A stretch of DNA of 64,000 nt from Alphaproteobacteria bacterium (GCA_013911655.1 JACESU010000002.1:344724-408723), one strand, 5' to 3'. Counted from the first letter of the stretch, positions 38,183 to 47,629 are shown. A program made the numbers and translations. Notes: generated from the letters alone by a model not told the origin.

Positions 38183-39244
38183 TTACATAGAGGGGCCAAA
38201 CAGGATGACACGTGCAGGAAGCTGCCACTGTTTCCCTAAAAGGGCGGCGGCGTCCCGGGCATCCTGATAATTGGAGAACTGACCAACTTTAACAACATAT
38301 TTGACCTGACCATCGGAGGTTTGCTCTTTGACCATATAAGCGCCAAATCCTTGATCGCGAAGTTGTTGGGCAAAAGAAAGGGCTTCGTCACTGAATAAAG
38401 ATTCTTGAGCAAGAATGGTATAGGTTGCTTGACGTTGCATGGTATCTGAGGGTTTAAGCGTTGCACCAGCAGGGCCGTTTTCAGCCGCATTTGGGGTATT
38501 TGCGCCTGCACCGGTGCTGCCTCCTTGTGAGGAGGTCTGCGCCTGCGAACCTGTTCTTCGAACTGATAGAGGATCATTGGCAAAGGTTTGGTTGGTGGCT
38601 GACTGGGCAAGGCCTGTCGTGATGGGAGCGACGGCCGCGCCTAAATAGGGGCCGAGCGCCGAGCGAATTTCTGTATTTACTTTACTAAGCGCCCGCGTAA
38701 TGAAATTTCTTGCCTGACTTTTAGACTCGCGTACTGTGCGCATTTCAGCGTCTGCCAAAAGATCTCGAGGCGCGTTAGACCGGATAAAGGCTTGTCTGTT
38801 GGCATAGGACGTGGTGACAGGCGCGCTGATGGGCGGGGCTTGGGCGATGTCTTGAGAGGCCCGTGAGGCGCCGTAGGGCCCCATGTACTCTTTGGAAAGA
38901 TCACTGACAGGTCGGGGCGGAAAGGTCGTGTAACAGGTCAAAAACCCAACAGCGAAAATGAGAACACTCGCCAACAAAAACAAAAGAAACACAAAGAAAC
39001 TTCTAAGCTTTCCCATGAAAAGGCGTCCTTTTGCTGGTGGTGGTTCTAAATGCTGAGCTGTTTTCGCGGCCACTCGGTCGAGGTCTTGTTTGATCTTTTC
39101 TTGGGCACTGAGCGTGGGTGAAGATGGAGACCTGGGAGCGACCGGAGGAGTGCCAGCAAAAGTGAGATCTTGAGAGGTCTTGAGGCTGCGCATGAGGGCG
39201 CGCTGCCTGATGAAGCCTTGCAAGATGTCTGCTTTTGGGTTCAC
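38183..39244 (-). CDS. Membrane protein with SPOR domain, head of the type VI operon
   Basis: The 353-residue product has a cytoplasmic N-terminus, one membrane segment (81-103) and a long low-complexity periplasmic linker. It ends with a SPOR domain at about 275-353 (YTILAQESLFSDEALSFAQQ, VKYVVKVGQFSNYQDARDA). SPOR domains bind peptidoglycan stripped of stem peptides. Such proteins usually act in cell division, but this one lies 15 bases before tssJ and is the first gene of the type VI operon. I infer a role in fixing or inserting the complex in the cell wall. No standard T6SS gene has this architecture. Confidence 0.8.
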   Translation of the reverse strand: MNPKADILQGFIRQRALMRSLKTSQDLTFAGTPPVAPRSPSSPTLSAQEKIKQDLDRVAAKTAQHLEPPPAKGRLFMGKLRSFFVFLLFLLASVLIFAVGFLTCYTTFPPRPVSDLSKEYMGPYGASRASQDIAQAPPISAPVTTSYANRQAFIRSNAPRDLLADAEMRTVRESKSQARNFITRALSKVNTEIRSALGPYLGAAVAPITTGLAQSATNQTFANDPLSVRRTGSQAQTSSQGGSTGAGANTPNAAENGPAGATLKPSDTMQRQATYTILAQESLFSDEALSFAQQLRDQGFGAYMVKEQTSDGQVKYVVKVGQFSNYQDARDAAALLGKQWQLPARVILFGPSM

Positions 39245-39422
39245 TCAACGTGCCCTCCCTTATATGTTTTCATAAAAGAGTAGCACGACAAAATGAGACT
39301 GCGCAATGGGTCTAATGACAGACAATTTCTTCAAAAGTATAAGGAAATTGGCAAAATAGGGACGCTAAAAAGTTAAAAAATAGTTAGCATTTCAAAAAAA
39401 ACTTTAAAATTCAAAATAATGT

Positions 39423-40463
39423 TTAATCTGGTTTTAGCGATTTTTCTAGGAGCTTGTGACGCACAAGCAGCTCTGCGATTTGAACGGCGTTTAAAGCAGC
39501 GCCTTTGCGTAAGTTATCGCAAGTGAGCCAAAAAGTAAGCTCGGTCGGCGTCTTAGGGTCTTGCCGAAGCCTGCTGATATATACCGCGTCCTCACCCGCA
39601 ATATCAAGGGGGGTCGCGTAAAGTTCCTTGCTGGCGCTGTCATAAAGTTGAATACTTTTTTCGGCTGAAAATCTTTCTCTTGCGGCGCTTAGCGGCAGGG
39701 GTTTTTCAAAGGTGGCATGGACTGAGGCAGCGTGCCCGTTAAACACAGGGACGCGCACACAGGTGGGGGTAACTTGCAGGCTTGGGTGAATGATTTTTTT
39801 AAGTTCACTCATGATTTTATGTTCTTCACCCGTAAAGCCGTCATGTTCAATGCGGTCAATTTGAGGGATCACATTAAAGGCGATGGGCTTGGAGAAAACC
39901 TCAGGTGTGAGGGCTTCTGCCACGTAGGTTGCTTTTGTTTGTAGATAAAGCTCGTCCATGGCTTCTTTGCCAGCGCCCGAAACGGACTGATAGGTTGAGA
40001 CCACGACTTTTTTCAAGGAGTTACCTTGGGCAAGGGTTTGCAAAGACAAGGCAAGAGGCACCACCACGCAGTTGGGGTTAGCGATGAGGCGCTTTTTAGC
40101 AGCCCAAGAAAGGGTGCCCGCATTAATTTCTGGTACCATCAACGGTACGTGGGGATCCATCCTAAAGGCAGAAGATTTATCAATGATATACGCCTTAGAG
40201 GTTCCTTGAATGTGCGGAATATGTTTTTGGGCAAGGGCGTCCGAAGCGCAGAAAAAGACAAGATCAATTTGGGAAAAATCAAAGGTATCTAGGAATTCTA
40301 AAGGGACGGTTTCTTTTTCGCCAAAGGATACGCTTTTACCCACAGAGCGCTCGGAGCCCAAGGCATGAAGCTTTTCAACGGGAAAGTCACGTTCGCTTAA
40401 AATATCAAGAAGGACGCGTCCCACATTTCCCGTGGCCCCCACAACAGCAAGACGGTATGACAT
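39423..40463 (-). CDS. asd: Aspartate-semialdehyde dehydrogenase
   Basis: The enzyme reduces aspartyl phosphate on the route to diaminopimelate, lysine, threonine and methionine. The NADP site AVVGATGNVGRVLLDIL is at the start and the catalytic Cys is in IANPNCVVVPLALSL. The start is the ATG at 40463 after AAGGGAG; 346 residues is normal. Diaminopimelate supply for peptidoglycan would explain why it is kept in a reduced genome. Confidence 0.95.
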   Translation of the reverse strand: MSYRLAVVGATGNVGRVLLDILSERDFPVEKLHALGSERSVGKSVSFGEKETVPLEFLDTFDFSQIDLVFFCASDALAQKHIPHIQGTSKAYIIDKSSAFRMDPHVPLMVPEINAGTLSWAAKKRLIANPNCVVVPLALSLQTLAQGNSLKKVVVSTYQSVSGAGKEAMDELYLQTKATYVAEALTPEVFSKPIAFNVIPQIDRIEHDGFTGEEHKIMSELKKIIHPSLQVTPTCVRVPVFNGHAASVHATFEKPLPLSAARERFSAEKSIQLYDSASKELYATPLDIAGEDAVYISRLRQDPKTPTELTFWLTCDNLRKGAALNAVQIAELLVRHKLLEKSLKPD

Positions 40464-40556
40464 AAGGCGCTCCCTTAGGGTTAAGACGATCTTCAAGATA
40501 TACGATGCTTATCAAAGCTGATGGAGGCACGCAAGGAGAAAGACGCAGGAGCCTTG

Positions 40557-40820
40557 TTAAAAAGCAGGGGCCGTTTTGCGTGTAAGCTGTGCACGAAGCG
40601 CCTCGTTCTTTGCCAAGTCCGCTTCATACCCTTGCTCAAGTTCTGCTTCCGTTGCGGTACTTTCAGCGTCAGGGGTAAAGGCCGGGCGGTCGGGCACGCT
40701 GTGAAGATCAGGATAATCGCCTTGGGGGGCGTCATCACCGTGGATGAGGGTAGATCCCACACACCCAGAGCACAGAAGAGCACCAAGACAAGAAAGCAAG
40801 GGAAGGGTACGTGTGTTCAT
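40557..40820 (-). CDS. Small lipoprotein
   Basis: The 87-residue product has a lipoprotein signal with lipobox LLCSGC and a short acidic mature part (about 68 residues) with a helical end (EAELEQGYEADLAKNEALRA). I know no family. It begins 3 bases past the hemB stop, so it is probably the last gene of the hemB transcript. Another frame over the same bases lacks any signal and is judged a shadow. Confidence 0.65.
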   Translation of the reverse strand: MNTRTLPLLSCLGALLCSGCVGSTLIHGDDAPQGDYPDLHSVPDRPAFTPDAESTATEAELEQGYEADLAKNEALRAQLTRKTAPAF

Positions 40821-40823
40821 TTT

Positions 40824-41825
40824 TTAAACCTCATTTAGCCACTGGGCCGCCTCAAGGGCGCTATAGGTAATAATAGCATCAGCGCCTGCGCGCTTAAAGC
40901 AAATCAATGTTTCAAGGAGCGTTCTTTTTTCATCAATGAAACCAGTGGCGGCAGCTGCCTTTAGCATCGCGTATTCGCCGCTTACGTGATAGGCAAAGGT
41001 TGGTACCTGGAACGTTTCTTTGACGCGGTGAATGATATCAAGATAAAGGGTGCCAGGCTTAACAATGATGCTATCAGCGCCTTCTTGAAGGTCCTGCGCG
41101 ACTTCTCGGATCGCCTCAGCGCCGTTACGTGGGTCCATTTGATAGCTTTTTTTATGGCCGCCTTTTAAGAAGCCTTGAGAATCAAGAATCTCTCGAAAAG
41201 GACCATAAAGGGCCGAGCAGTATTTGGCCGCGTAGGAACAAATCCCCACTTGGTCATGGCCATTTTGATCAAGAATTTGGCGGATGGCCGCGACCCGTCC
41301 GTCCATCATGTCCGAGGGCGAAATGATGTCGGCGCCCGCCTGGGCCTGCATCAATGCAACCTTGGCGAGGAGCTCTGTTGTCGTATCATTGTGAACGTCG
41401 CCGTCTTTGATAAGGCCGTCATGGCCGTGACTCGTATAAGGATCAAGGGCAAGATCAGCCATGAGCCCCATGTCAGGGGCAAGCTCTTTGATGCGCGCGA
41501 GCGCTTTGAAGACAAGGGCGCTGTCCTTAAGGGACTCGGACCCCGCCTCATCGCGAAGCTCGGGGGGAATCACAGGAAAAAGAAGCACCGTACGAATGCC
41601 AAGGGCGCGCGCGCGCGCGAGCGCTTCGTCAAGTTCCTCAAGGGTATAGCGCCTAACGCCAGGCATGGACGAAACAGTTGGGGCCGCGTCCTTTTCCCGG
41701 ACAAAAAGAGGCCACACGAGGTCCTTGTGGCTAAGGGATGTCTCTGCCACCAAATCACGAAGCCACTCAAACCGTCGGTTGCGTCTCAGTCTGGCGGTGG
41801 GATAGGGGGAGAGTGTCATGGTCAT
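40824..41825 (-). CDS. hemB: Delta-aminolevulinic acid dehydratase (porphobilinogen synthase)
   Basis: HemB joins two aminolevulinate molecules in heme synthesis. The Schiff-base lysine regions are seen in SYAAKYCSALYGPFREI and SIIVKPGTLYLDII, and the metal-site loop in DLALDPYTSHGHDGL (Asp/Cys-poor, the Mg-type active site of alphaproteobacteria). The 333 residues are normal. The ATG follows AGGAGCGCCCC. With ctaA it indicates that heme is made internally, which some host-bound relatives have lost. Confidence 0.95.
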   Translation of the reverse strand: MTMTLSPYPTARLRRNRRFEWLRDLVAETSLSHKDLVWPLFVREKDAAPTVSSMPGVRRYTLEELDEALARARALGIRTVLLFPVIPPELRDEAGSESLKDSALVFKALARIKELAPDMGLMADLALDPYTSHGHDGLIKDGDVHNDTTTELLAKVALMQAQAGADIISPSDMMDGRVAAIRQILDQNGHDQVGICSYAAKYCSALYGPFREILDSQGFLKGGHKKSYQMDPRNGAEAIREVAQDLQEGADSIIVKPGTLYLDIIHRVKETFQVPTFAYHVSGEYAMLKAAAATGFIDEKRTLLETLICFKRAGADAIITYSALEAAQWLNEV

Positions 41826-41896
41826 GGGGCGCTCCTAAAACAGTTATGGCACAACTTTAACATAAGGCGCGTGAAGGAAAAAGATGGATCGAAAGC

Positions 41897-41926
41897 CCTG
41901 AGGCCTTCCTCGAGGAAGGCCTCAGG
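41897..41926 (-). terminator. Terminator after etfA
   Basis: A 30-base perfect palindrome (arm CCTGAGGCCTTCCTC) lies 6 bases past the etfA stop. Confidence 0.75.
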
Positions 41927-41932
41927 AAAGGG

Positions 41933-42892
41933 TTACGAAGCCATTGATTTTTTAGCGTTTTTCAGGCCTTCGGTCAGCTCTGGCACGAGGGTAAAAAGAT
42001 CCCCCACAAGGCCGTAATCGGCAATCTGAAAGATTGGTGCGTCGGGATCCTTGTTAATGGCCACAATCACTTTGCTGTCTTTCATGCCTGCCAGATGCTG
42101 AATGGCACCGGAAATGCCGATGGCCATATAAAGTTCGGGCGCGACCACTTTACCCGTTTGTCCCACTTGATAATCATTGGGCACATAGCCTGCATCCACG
42201 GCCGCGCGTGACGCCCCGATGGCGGCCCCCAAGGTGTCGGCAAGCGCTTCAATGAGGCAAAAGTTCTCTTTGCTTTGAAGGGCGCGCCCTCCTGAAACCA
42301 CGATGCGGGCTGACGTCAGCTCTGGACGCTCGGACTTGCTTTCGACAACGCTGACGAAACGAGAAAAAGAGCCGCTTGGAAAATCGCAAGTCACACGCTC
42401 AAGAGACGCCTTTCCCCCGCGCTCGACTTGCTTATCAAAGGCTGTGGGTCGAAGGGTCAGGGCCACCGGTAGGCTGTTCACTTTAACTGTTTCAAGGGCA
42501 TTGCCTGCATAAATGGGGTGTACGAAGGTGTCATTGTTTTCGATACTGATAACGTCAGAAACCTGGATGATCCCAAGGCGCGCGGCGATACGCGGGAGGA
42601 TATTTTTGCCAAAGGTGGTGCCGGGTGCAAGGATATGTGTAAAGCCCGCGGATTTTGCTACAACGACGTCACTTAAAGGCTCGGCGATTCCGTCCTTGAG
42701 GCATGCATCTTCACACAAAAAGACTTTTGCAACACCGTTGAGGGTGGCGGCTTCTTCGGCAACGGACGCGCATCCGTCTCCTGCCACCAGAAGGGTCACG
42801 TCCCCATCCAGTTTCTTGGCAGCCGTCAGGCTGGCAAAGGTTGCAGGTGAAAGCGTGCGGTTATTATGTTCTGCAATGATAAGAATGCTCAT
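41933..42892 (-). CDS. etfA: Electron transfer flavoprotein alpha subunit
   Basis: EtfA holds FAD and passes electrons from acyl-CoA dehydrogenases to the quinone pool through ETF dehydrogenase. The C-terminal FAD domain shows IVVSGGRALQSKENF, GASRAAVDAGYVPNDYQVGQ and ISGAIQHLAGMKDSK. The 319 residues are normal. Its start overlaps the etfB stop by 4 bases, so the two are coupled. No acyl-CoA dehydrogenase lies in the window. Confidence 0.96.
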   Translation of the reverse strand: MSILIIAEHNNRTLSPATFASLTAAKKLDGDVTLLVAGDGCASVAEEAATLNGVAKVFLCEDACLKDGIAEPLSDVVVAKSAGFTHILAPGTTFGKNILPRIAARLGIIQVSDVISIENNDTFVHPIYAGNALETVKVNSLPVALTLRPTAFDKQVERGGKASLERVTCDFPSGSFSRFVSVVESKSERPELTSARIVVSGGRALQSKENFCLIEALADTLGAAIGASRAAVDAGYVPNDYQVGQTGKVVAPELYMAIGISGAIQHLAGMKDSKVIVAINKDPDAPIFQIADYGLVGDLFTLVPELTEGLKNAKKSMAS

Positions 42893-43641
42893 GAAATCAC
42901 CCGTGCTTCGTTGGTTAATTTTTGGATGAGGGTTGTTACACTATCCACCATGATACCGGCTTTACGCACGGGCGGCTCTGTGACCTTGAGGACTGTTGTT
43001 TTGGGTGTCAGATCAAGGCCAAAGCTTGCACTTTGGACAATATCTAAGGGTTTTTTCTTTGCTTGCATGATGCTGGGAAGCTTTGGATACCGCGGTTCAT
43101 TCAAGCGAAGGTCCACACTGATGACGCAAGGAAACTGACAGCAAATGGTTTCAAGCCCGCCATCAACCTCTCTTGTGACGGTGACGTCGCGCGCGCCCAC
43201 CTCAATTTTAGAGGCAAACGTGGCCTGGGGCCAGTTCAAAAATCCTGCGACAAACTGCGCCGTCTGGTTGGCGTCATCATCGATGGCTTGTTTGCCAAGA
43301 AGGCAGAGGTCAGGCTTTTCTTGTTCGACGATTTTTTGAAGCACTTTTGCGACCCCAAAGGAATCAAGGGGGGCATCGTGCTCGACTAGGATCGCCCGGT
43401 CAGCACCCAGCGCAAGGGCCGAGCGCAAGGTTTCTTGACAAGCGCTAACACCCAAGGATACCACGACAATTTCCGTTGCTTTGCCGGCTTCTTTCAGGCG
43501 CACAGCCTCTTCAACGGCAATTTCATCAAAGGGGTTCATGGACATTTTAACGTTACTAAGGTCAATGCCTGAGTGATCAGCCTTGACGCGGGCCTTCATG
43601 TTGTAGTCAAGTACGCGCTTGACGGCCACAAGAATTTTCAT
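42889..43641 (-). CDS. etfB: Electron transfer flavoprotein beta subunit
   Basis: EtfB pairs with EtfA and holds AMP. The start MKILVAVKRVLDYNMKARVK, NPFDEIAVEEAVRLKE and the ETF beta signature around VDLRLNEPRYPKLPSIMQAK are typical. The ATG at 43641 after GGAAGGCACTCC gives 250 residues, the normal length; the frame is open further upstream but without a site. It leads the etfBA operon. Confidence 0.96.
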   Translation of the reverse strand: MKILVAVKRVLDYNMKARVKADHSGIDLSNVKMSMNPFDEIAVEEAVRLKEAGKATEIVVVSLGVSACQETLRSALALGADRAILVEHDAPLDSFGVAKVLQKIVEQEKPDLCLLGKQAIDDDANQTAQFVAGFLNWPQATFASKIEVGARDVTVTREVDGGLETICCQFPCVISVDLRLNEPRYPKLPSIMQAKKKPLDIVQSASFGLDLTPKTTVLKVTEPPVRKAGIMVDSVTTLIQKLTNEARVIS

Positions 43642-43725
43642 GGAGTGCCTTCCCTGTTTATGGTCTAAGGCTTTTATTGTAGGACAAAAAACATGACGGC
43701 TCAAGGCCAGGTTCAAGGTATAAAA

Positions 43726-43747
43726 AAAGAGGGGTCGCCCCCTCTTT
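43726..43747 (-). terminator. Terminator of the FadL-type porin gene
   Basis: Arms AAAGAGGGG and CCCCTCTTT with a 4-base loop lie 20 bases past the porin stop, followed by T residues on that strand. Confidence 0.75.
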
Positions 43748-43767
43748 CTTAAAGGTCTTCAATCAGA

Positions 43768-45105
43768 TTAGAATTTCCACTGGATCTTCGCACCGATCAG
43801 GTTGACGTAAGCTTTTGAGGTTGCTGAAAAGTTACGTCCAGCCAAAGTTGCTTTTCCTTGGTTGCGAGAACCGTTTAGGTTGATCTCAGCACGCTTTACA
43901 TGGATAAAGGTGTAATCCAACGATCCTGTAATGCTGTCGGTGAACTTTTGCTCAAGACCAGCCGAGAACCAAACGCGGTTGGCATCAGGAATACGGGGTG
44001 AACGGTAGTTGTTACGTGTCATTCCCATGTCATAGGCAACACCAAATTTGAGGAGGGTGTTTTCTGTCCATTGATAGCCCGTTCCAAGGGCAAAGAACCA
44101 CGTATTGCGGTTCTTGTAAATTTCCTTGGATTGTGTCACAGCGCCTGCAGCTAGAAGGGGCGCTGATGGGTTCCAGTCATAGTTGATGTCGATCTCATTA
44201 AGGCGTGCCCAACGTGTGAACTGGATGTCGGCGCGTACGTTCCACTTGGCGTTAAGATCATGGTGCGCACTGAACGTCACAGTCTCTGGAAGCGTTACAT
44301 CTGCACGCACCTTGGTCGCGTCAGGGGCTAGGAGCTGGCCAAGACGGTTGTTAGCACGATCAGAAACACGGAATTCACCAGACAGGCTGTGTTTGATTTG
44401 TGAGCGGTAAGCAAGGGCAAAGCGTGTGTGCTTCCAGGGTTGGAACAAAACGCCTGCGTTAAAGCCGTATCCCACATCGTTTCCATGAAGGGTGCCCTCA
44501 GAAGTGGGGCTGCCGGCATTAATTTTTTCAAAACCTTCACCGAGGACTGCCTTGATATACTCGACAGAGAAACCACCACCGATGGAAAGCATATCATTGA
44601 TCTTAAAAGCCACGGCAGGGTTCACGTTCACGGTCTCAACACTTGAGCGTGTCGCAAAAAGCGTTCCAAGCCAATCCTTGTTATAGTCTGTCTTCAGGCC
44701 CCAAGGAGCAGTGATGCCAAGACCTAGTCGCACGGTTTGGTTTACATGCCAAGCAACATAAGCAGCAGGCAGGGCAGCAATCGTTCCGCCGTTATCACCA
44801 TCATTGCCAGTCATGGCAGCGCCTGTGAGGCCTGTGGAGTTCTTGATGTCATACTTTACTTGGGGGAAGACGCCTACAAGAGAGCCACCCACGGCATTTT
44901 TATCAAGGGTCGTAAGCGTTGCGGGGTTGTCCCACTGGGCCGCAACATCACCTGTTTCGGTCGCGCTTCCTGCGTGTGCATAACCTAGCTTTTTTGAGTT
45001 TGTTTCACGTAGTTGGAAACCAGCCGCTTGTGTCTCACCTGTGCCAATGGCTACAAAGCCAATGGCTGCGAAAACTGACGCATATCGCCAATTAAAATGC
45101 CTCAT
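43768..45105 (-). CDS. OmpP1/FadL-family outer-membrane transporter
   Basis: The 445-residue product has a signal peptide ending near residue 28 (GTGETQA) and a FadL-type N-terminal plug (AGFQLRETNSKKLGYAHAGS, DVAAQWDNPATLTTL). About 14 amphipathic strands follow and the final residue is Phe, as expected for an outer-membrane barrel. FadL relatives pass fatty acids or other hydrophobic compounds. With etfBA next door, uptake and oxidation of host lipids is a reasonable inference, though no beta-oxidation enzyme is here. Confidence 0.92.
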   Translation of the reverse strand: MRHFNWRYASVFAAIGFVAIGTGETQAAGFQLRETNSKKLGYAHAGSATETGDVAAQWDNPATLTTLDKNAVGGSLVGVFPQVKYDIKNSTGLTGAAMTGNDGDNGGTIAALPAAYVAWHVNQTVRLGLGITAPWGLKTDYNKDWLGTLFATRSSVETVNVNPAVAFKINDMLSIGGGFSVEYIKAVLGEGFEKINAGSPTSEGTLHGNDVGYGFNAGVLFQPWKHTRFALAYRSQIKHSLSGEFRVSDRANNRLGQLLAPDATKVRADVTLPETVTFSAHHDLNAKWNVRADIQFTRWARLNEIDINYDWNPSAPLLAAGAVTQSKEIYKNRNTWFFALGTGYQWTENTLLKFGVAYDMGMTRNNYRSPRIPDANRVWFSAGLEQKFTDSITGSLDYTFIHVKRAEINLNGSRNQGKATLAGRNFSATSKAYVNLIGAKIQWKF

Positions 45106-45327
45106 TATGTTACTCCTTAACTATCTGTTTTAAAGTCGCTTCCTGCTCGTGCGAGATTGGAAGTAGGCTCTATCACGAACGAGTAAAGAAACAATTCAAG
45201 ATAAAAGCAACTAAAATTCTTTTGGATTCACTTTTTTGTTGATACTCTGTGGATCGAGTGAGCAAATCGCTCTTAGAAGCGATCCTCAACTGTTGAGAAA
45301 AAAGACAGAACAAAGAAGGGTAAATTA

Positions 45328-45798
45328 ATGAAAAATAATACTTTTTTAAGGGGTTTGGTTGCAGGGTTTGTTTTTTTCGGTGTGACATTTTCGCATGCCT
45401 CACTTGAGGGGGTCTGGCGTACACAAAAATCCGAAAAGAATGCAGATATCAAAATTGAAAAGTGTCAGGACAATCCTAATACATTCTGTGGAAAAATTGT
45501 CGCACTTCAAGAACCAACCTATCCAGATGGCACGCCTAAGGTTGATAAACACAATAAGGATGCCTCAAAGCAGTCTCGTCCTCTTTTAGGGCTTGAACTT
45601 ATTTCAGGATTTAAGGCTGGCGGCGATAAAGAGTGGGATGATGGTAAGATCTACAACCCTGAAGACGGTGATGTGTATGATTGTACAATCAGAATGTACA
45701 ATGAAGGAGGCGAGGACAAGCTAGAGGTCCGCGGGTATGTGGGCGTGCCGCTCTTTGGCAAAAGCCAAACATGGGTTAGAAAAAAGTCTCAGGATTAA
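45328..45798 (+). CDS. Exported DUF2147 protein
   Basis: The 156-residue product has a signal peptide (LVAGFVFFGVTFSHA) and one DUF2147 domain: EGVWRTQKSEKNADIKIEKC, FCGKIVALQEP, DDGKIYNPEDGDVYDC and LEVRGYVGVPLFGKSQTWVR. The family is periplasmic with a lipocalin-like barrel and no known reaction. It stands alone with a good terminator and is divergent from the FadL-type gene across 222 bases. Confidence 0.88.
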   Translation: MKNNTFLRGLVAGFVFFGVTFSHASLEGVWRTQKSEKNADIKIEKCQDNPNTFCGKIVALQEPTYPDGTPKVDKHNKDASKQSRPLLGLELISGFKAGGDKEWDDGKIYNPEDGDVYDCTIRMYNEGGEDKLEVRGYVGVPLFGKSQTWVRKKSQD

Positions 45799-45820
45799 GA
45801 GGCCGAGACCTCAATAAAAA

Positions 45821-45843
45821 AAGCCCCGTTCGGGGCTTTTTTT
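45821..45843. terminator. Bidirectional terminator
   Basis: The stem AAGCCCCG with a 2-base loop has A7 before and T7 after it. It lies between the convergent DUF2147 and DsbD-type genes. Confidence 0.88.
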
Positions 45844-45853
45844 ATACCCTCTA

Positions 45854-47629
45854 TTATGATGTTATTGATGTATGGCCAGCCTTGTGAAGGGCGTCAAGAA
45901 CGTCTTTTTCAGATAATAGTTCGGGCAACACAATGCCTTGGGGCACTTTGGGGCCGTAGACCACATTGAAAGGGATCCCTGCACGAGAAAAGCGCGCCAG
46001 ATAATGGGTGATGGTGTTGTTGTGGGTTGTCCAATCGGCTTTGAGTGCAAGGATTTTCGGATCTTTAAGAAGTTTCTTCATTTTTTCTGTGTTGAGCACA
46101 AGAGCCTTATTCACCTGGCACGTGGTGCACCACGACGCTGTCACGTCCACAACTACAATTTTTCCGTCTTTAAGAGCAGTCTGAAGCCGTTCTTCATCAA
46201 AGGGTTGCCAAAGGGATGTGGATTCTTCTGTGAGGGCCTTGGTGAACGGGGTGGTGGAGAAGAGAACCGCTACAAACGCTCCTGCCACAAGCCCTTTGCC
46301 AAGATAGGACAAGCGTTTTTGTGGAGCGTAGGCAAGGATGCCCCCCCCTAAAAGAAGGGTGATCACAAGGCAGGCCATGAAGAAGGTTACATGGTGGGAG
46401 AAAACCCACAAGAGCCAAAGACTTGTGACAGCCATGATTACTGAAAAACACCGAGATAAAATCTCCATCCAAGGACCTTGCTTGGGCAGTGGGAGTTGAC
46501 GTGGGGCCAGTGCATAAAGAAGCGCGTAGGGAAGGGCGAACCCAAACCCCATGGCTGTGAAGATCAGGAGAATATCAAAAGGGCCGCGGGAAAGGGCGTA
46601 TCCAAGGGCTGTACCAAGAAAAGGGGCGGTGCAAGGGGTTGCCAGCATGGTTGCAAAGATGCCTGAAAAAAAATTCTCATAGAAAATCTGATAATGGGGA
46701 TGTTTGGCACCTAAAAAGAGGTTCAAGCGATGCTGCAAGGTCGGGGGAAGTTGAAAACTGTCATCATTCCAAAGACCTTTTGCGAAAATCGCCATGAGAA
46801 GAGCCATCAGCAGTAAAAAGAAGGGAGATTGGAAGTGAAGGCCCCACCCGGCTGCTTGTCCCGCCTCTTTAAGGAAAATCGCAATAAACGCCAGCAGCGC
46901 GAACGAGACCATAATACCAAGCCAACTGAATAGAAGACTTTTTTTGTAAAGGCCCGGATCTTTTTTCAGTGTAATAAAGCTACGCACTTTTAAAGACAAG
47001 ACGGGTAACACACAGGGCATGGCATTGAGAATAAGTCCGCCTACAAAGGCAAAAGCGACCATCAGCCAAAGGGAGGCAGAAGGGGGAGGGCTGCTGCTTT
47101 GGCCCGTGCGAAAGGCAAGGATTTGAGGAGCGTCCGGCGTGGGACTCGCAGCTCCTGCGGGCAGATCAAAGGAAAGCACTTTTGTGATGGGGACACACTG
47201 AAGCGAGCAGGCTAAAAACTCAACTTTTCCTCTTAAGTGCAAGGGTTGTCCTGGCATAATGGGGTCAATGGTCAGGGGTAAAATGACGTCTTTGTCATAG
47301 CCATGTAGCGTCTCGTCATTTTCATGGAATTCTTTGGAAGCCGGCCAACTCACAAGGGGCTGCTTGAAGTTTTCATCAAGGTGCCATTCAAATTGAGGAT
47401 AGCGTTTAAAGAGATCATCACCGTGAGGGGGTGGTGCGTAGATTTTCCAACCTTTTTCAAGGGTAAACTTTACCCCCAGAAGAAGTGTTCCTTGGGATCC
47501 AGTTGCGCTGACACTGCTAATCACAGAAACGTGAACAGGGCTTTCTTCTATGGCGTATATCTTTGTAACTTGTGAACTAAGTATCAGAGCTGCTAGAGTA
47601 AAAACCATAAGACGTAAAAATAAGAACAT
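45854..47629 (-). CDS. dsbD: DsbD/ScsB-type thiol:disulfide reductase
   Basis: The protein carries electrons from cytoplasmic thioredoxin across the inner membrane to periplasmic partners. After a signal peptide comes the periplasmic DsbD-alpha-like domain (about 30-160, with CSLQCVP), then eight or so membrane segments (about 185-460) including NAMPCVLPVLSLKV and MLATPCTAPFLGTALGYAL. A C-terminal thioredoxin domain holds WCTTC. The 591 residues are normal. It probably supports disulfide handling in exported proteins. Confidence 0.93.
   Translation of the reverse strand: MFLFLRLMVFTLAALILSSQVTKIYAIEESPVHVSVISSVSATGSQGTLLLGVKFTLEKGWKIYAPPPHGDDLFKRYPQFEWHLDENFKQPLVSWPASKEFHENDETLHGYDKDVILPLTIDPIMPGQPLHLRGKVEFLACSLQCVPITKVLSFDLPAGAASPTPDAPQILAFRTGQSSSPPPSASLWLMVAFAFVGGLILNAMPCVLPVLSLKVRSFITLKKDPGLYKKSLLFSWLGIMVSFALLAFIAIFLKEAGQAAGWGLHFQSPFFLLLMALLMAIFAKGLWNDDSFQLPPTLQHRLNLFLGAKHPHYQIFYENFFSGIFATMLATPCTAPFLGTALGYALSRGPFDILLIFTAMGFGFALPYALLYALAPRQLPLPKQGPWMEILSRCFSVIMAVTSLWLLWVFSHHVTFFMACLVITLLLGGGILAYAPQKRLSYLGKGLVAGAFVAVLFSTTPFTKALTEESTSLWQPFDEERLQTALKDGKIVVVDVTASWCTTCQVNKALVLNTEKMKKLLKDPKILALKADWTTHNNTITHYLARFSRAGIPFNVVYGPKVPQGIVLPELLSEKDVLDALHKAGHTSITS

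Noticed and set aside
40493-40786. Alternative frame across the small lipoprotein gene
   Set aside because: It has no signal sequence or ribosome site, while the overlapping frame has a good lipobox and follows hemB closely.
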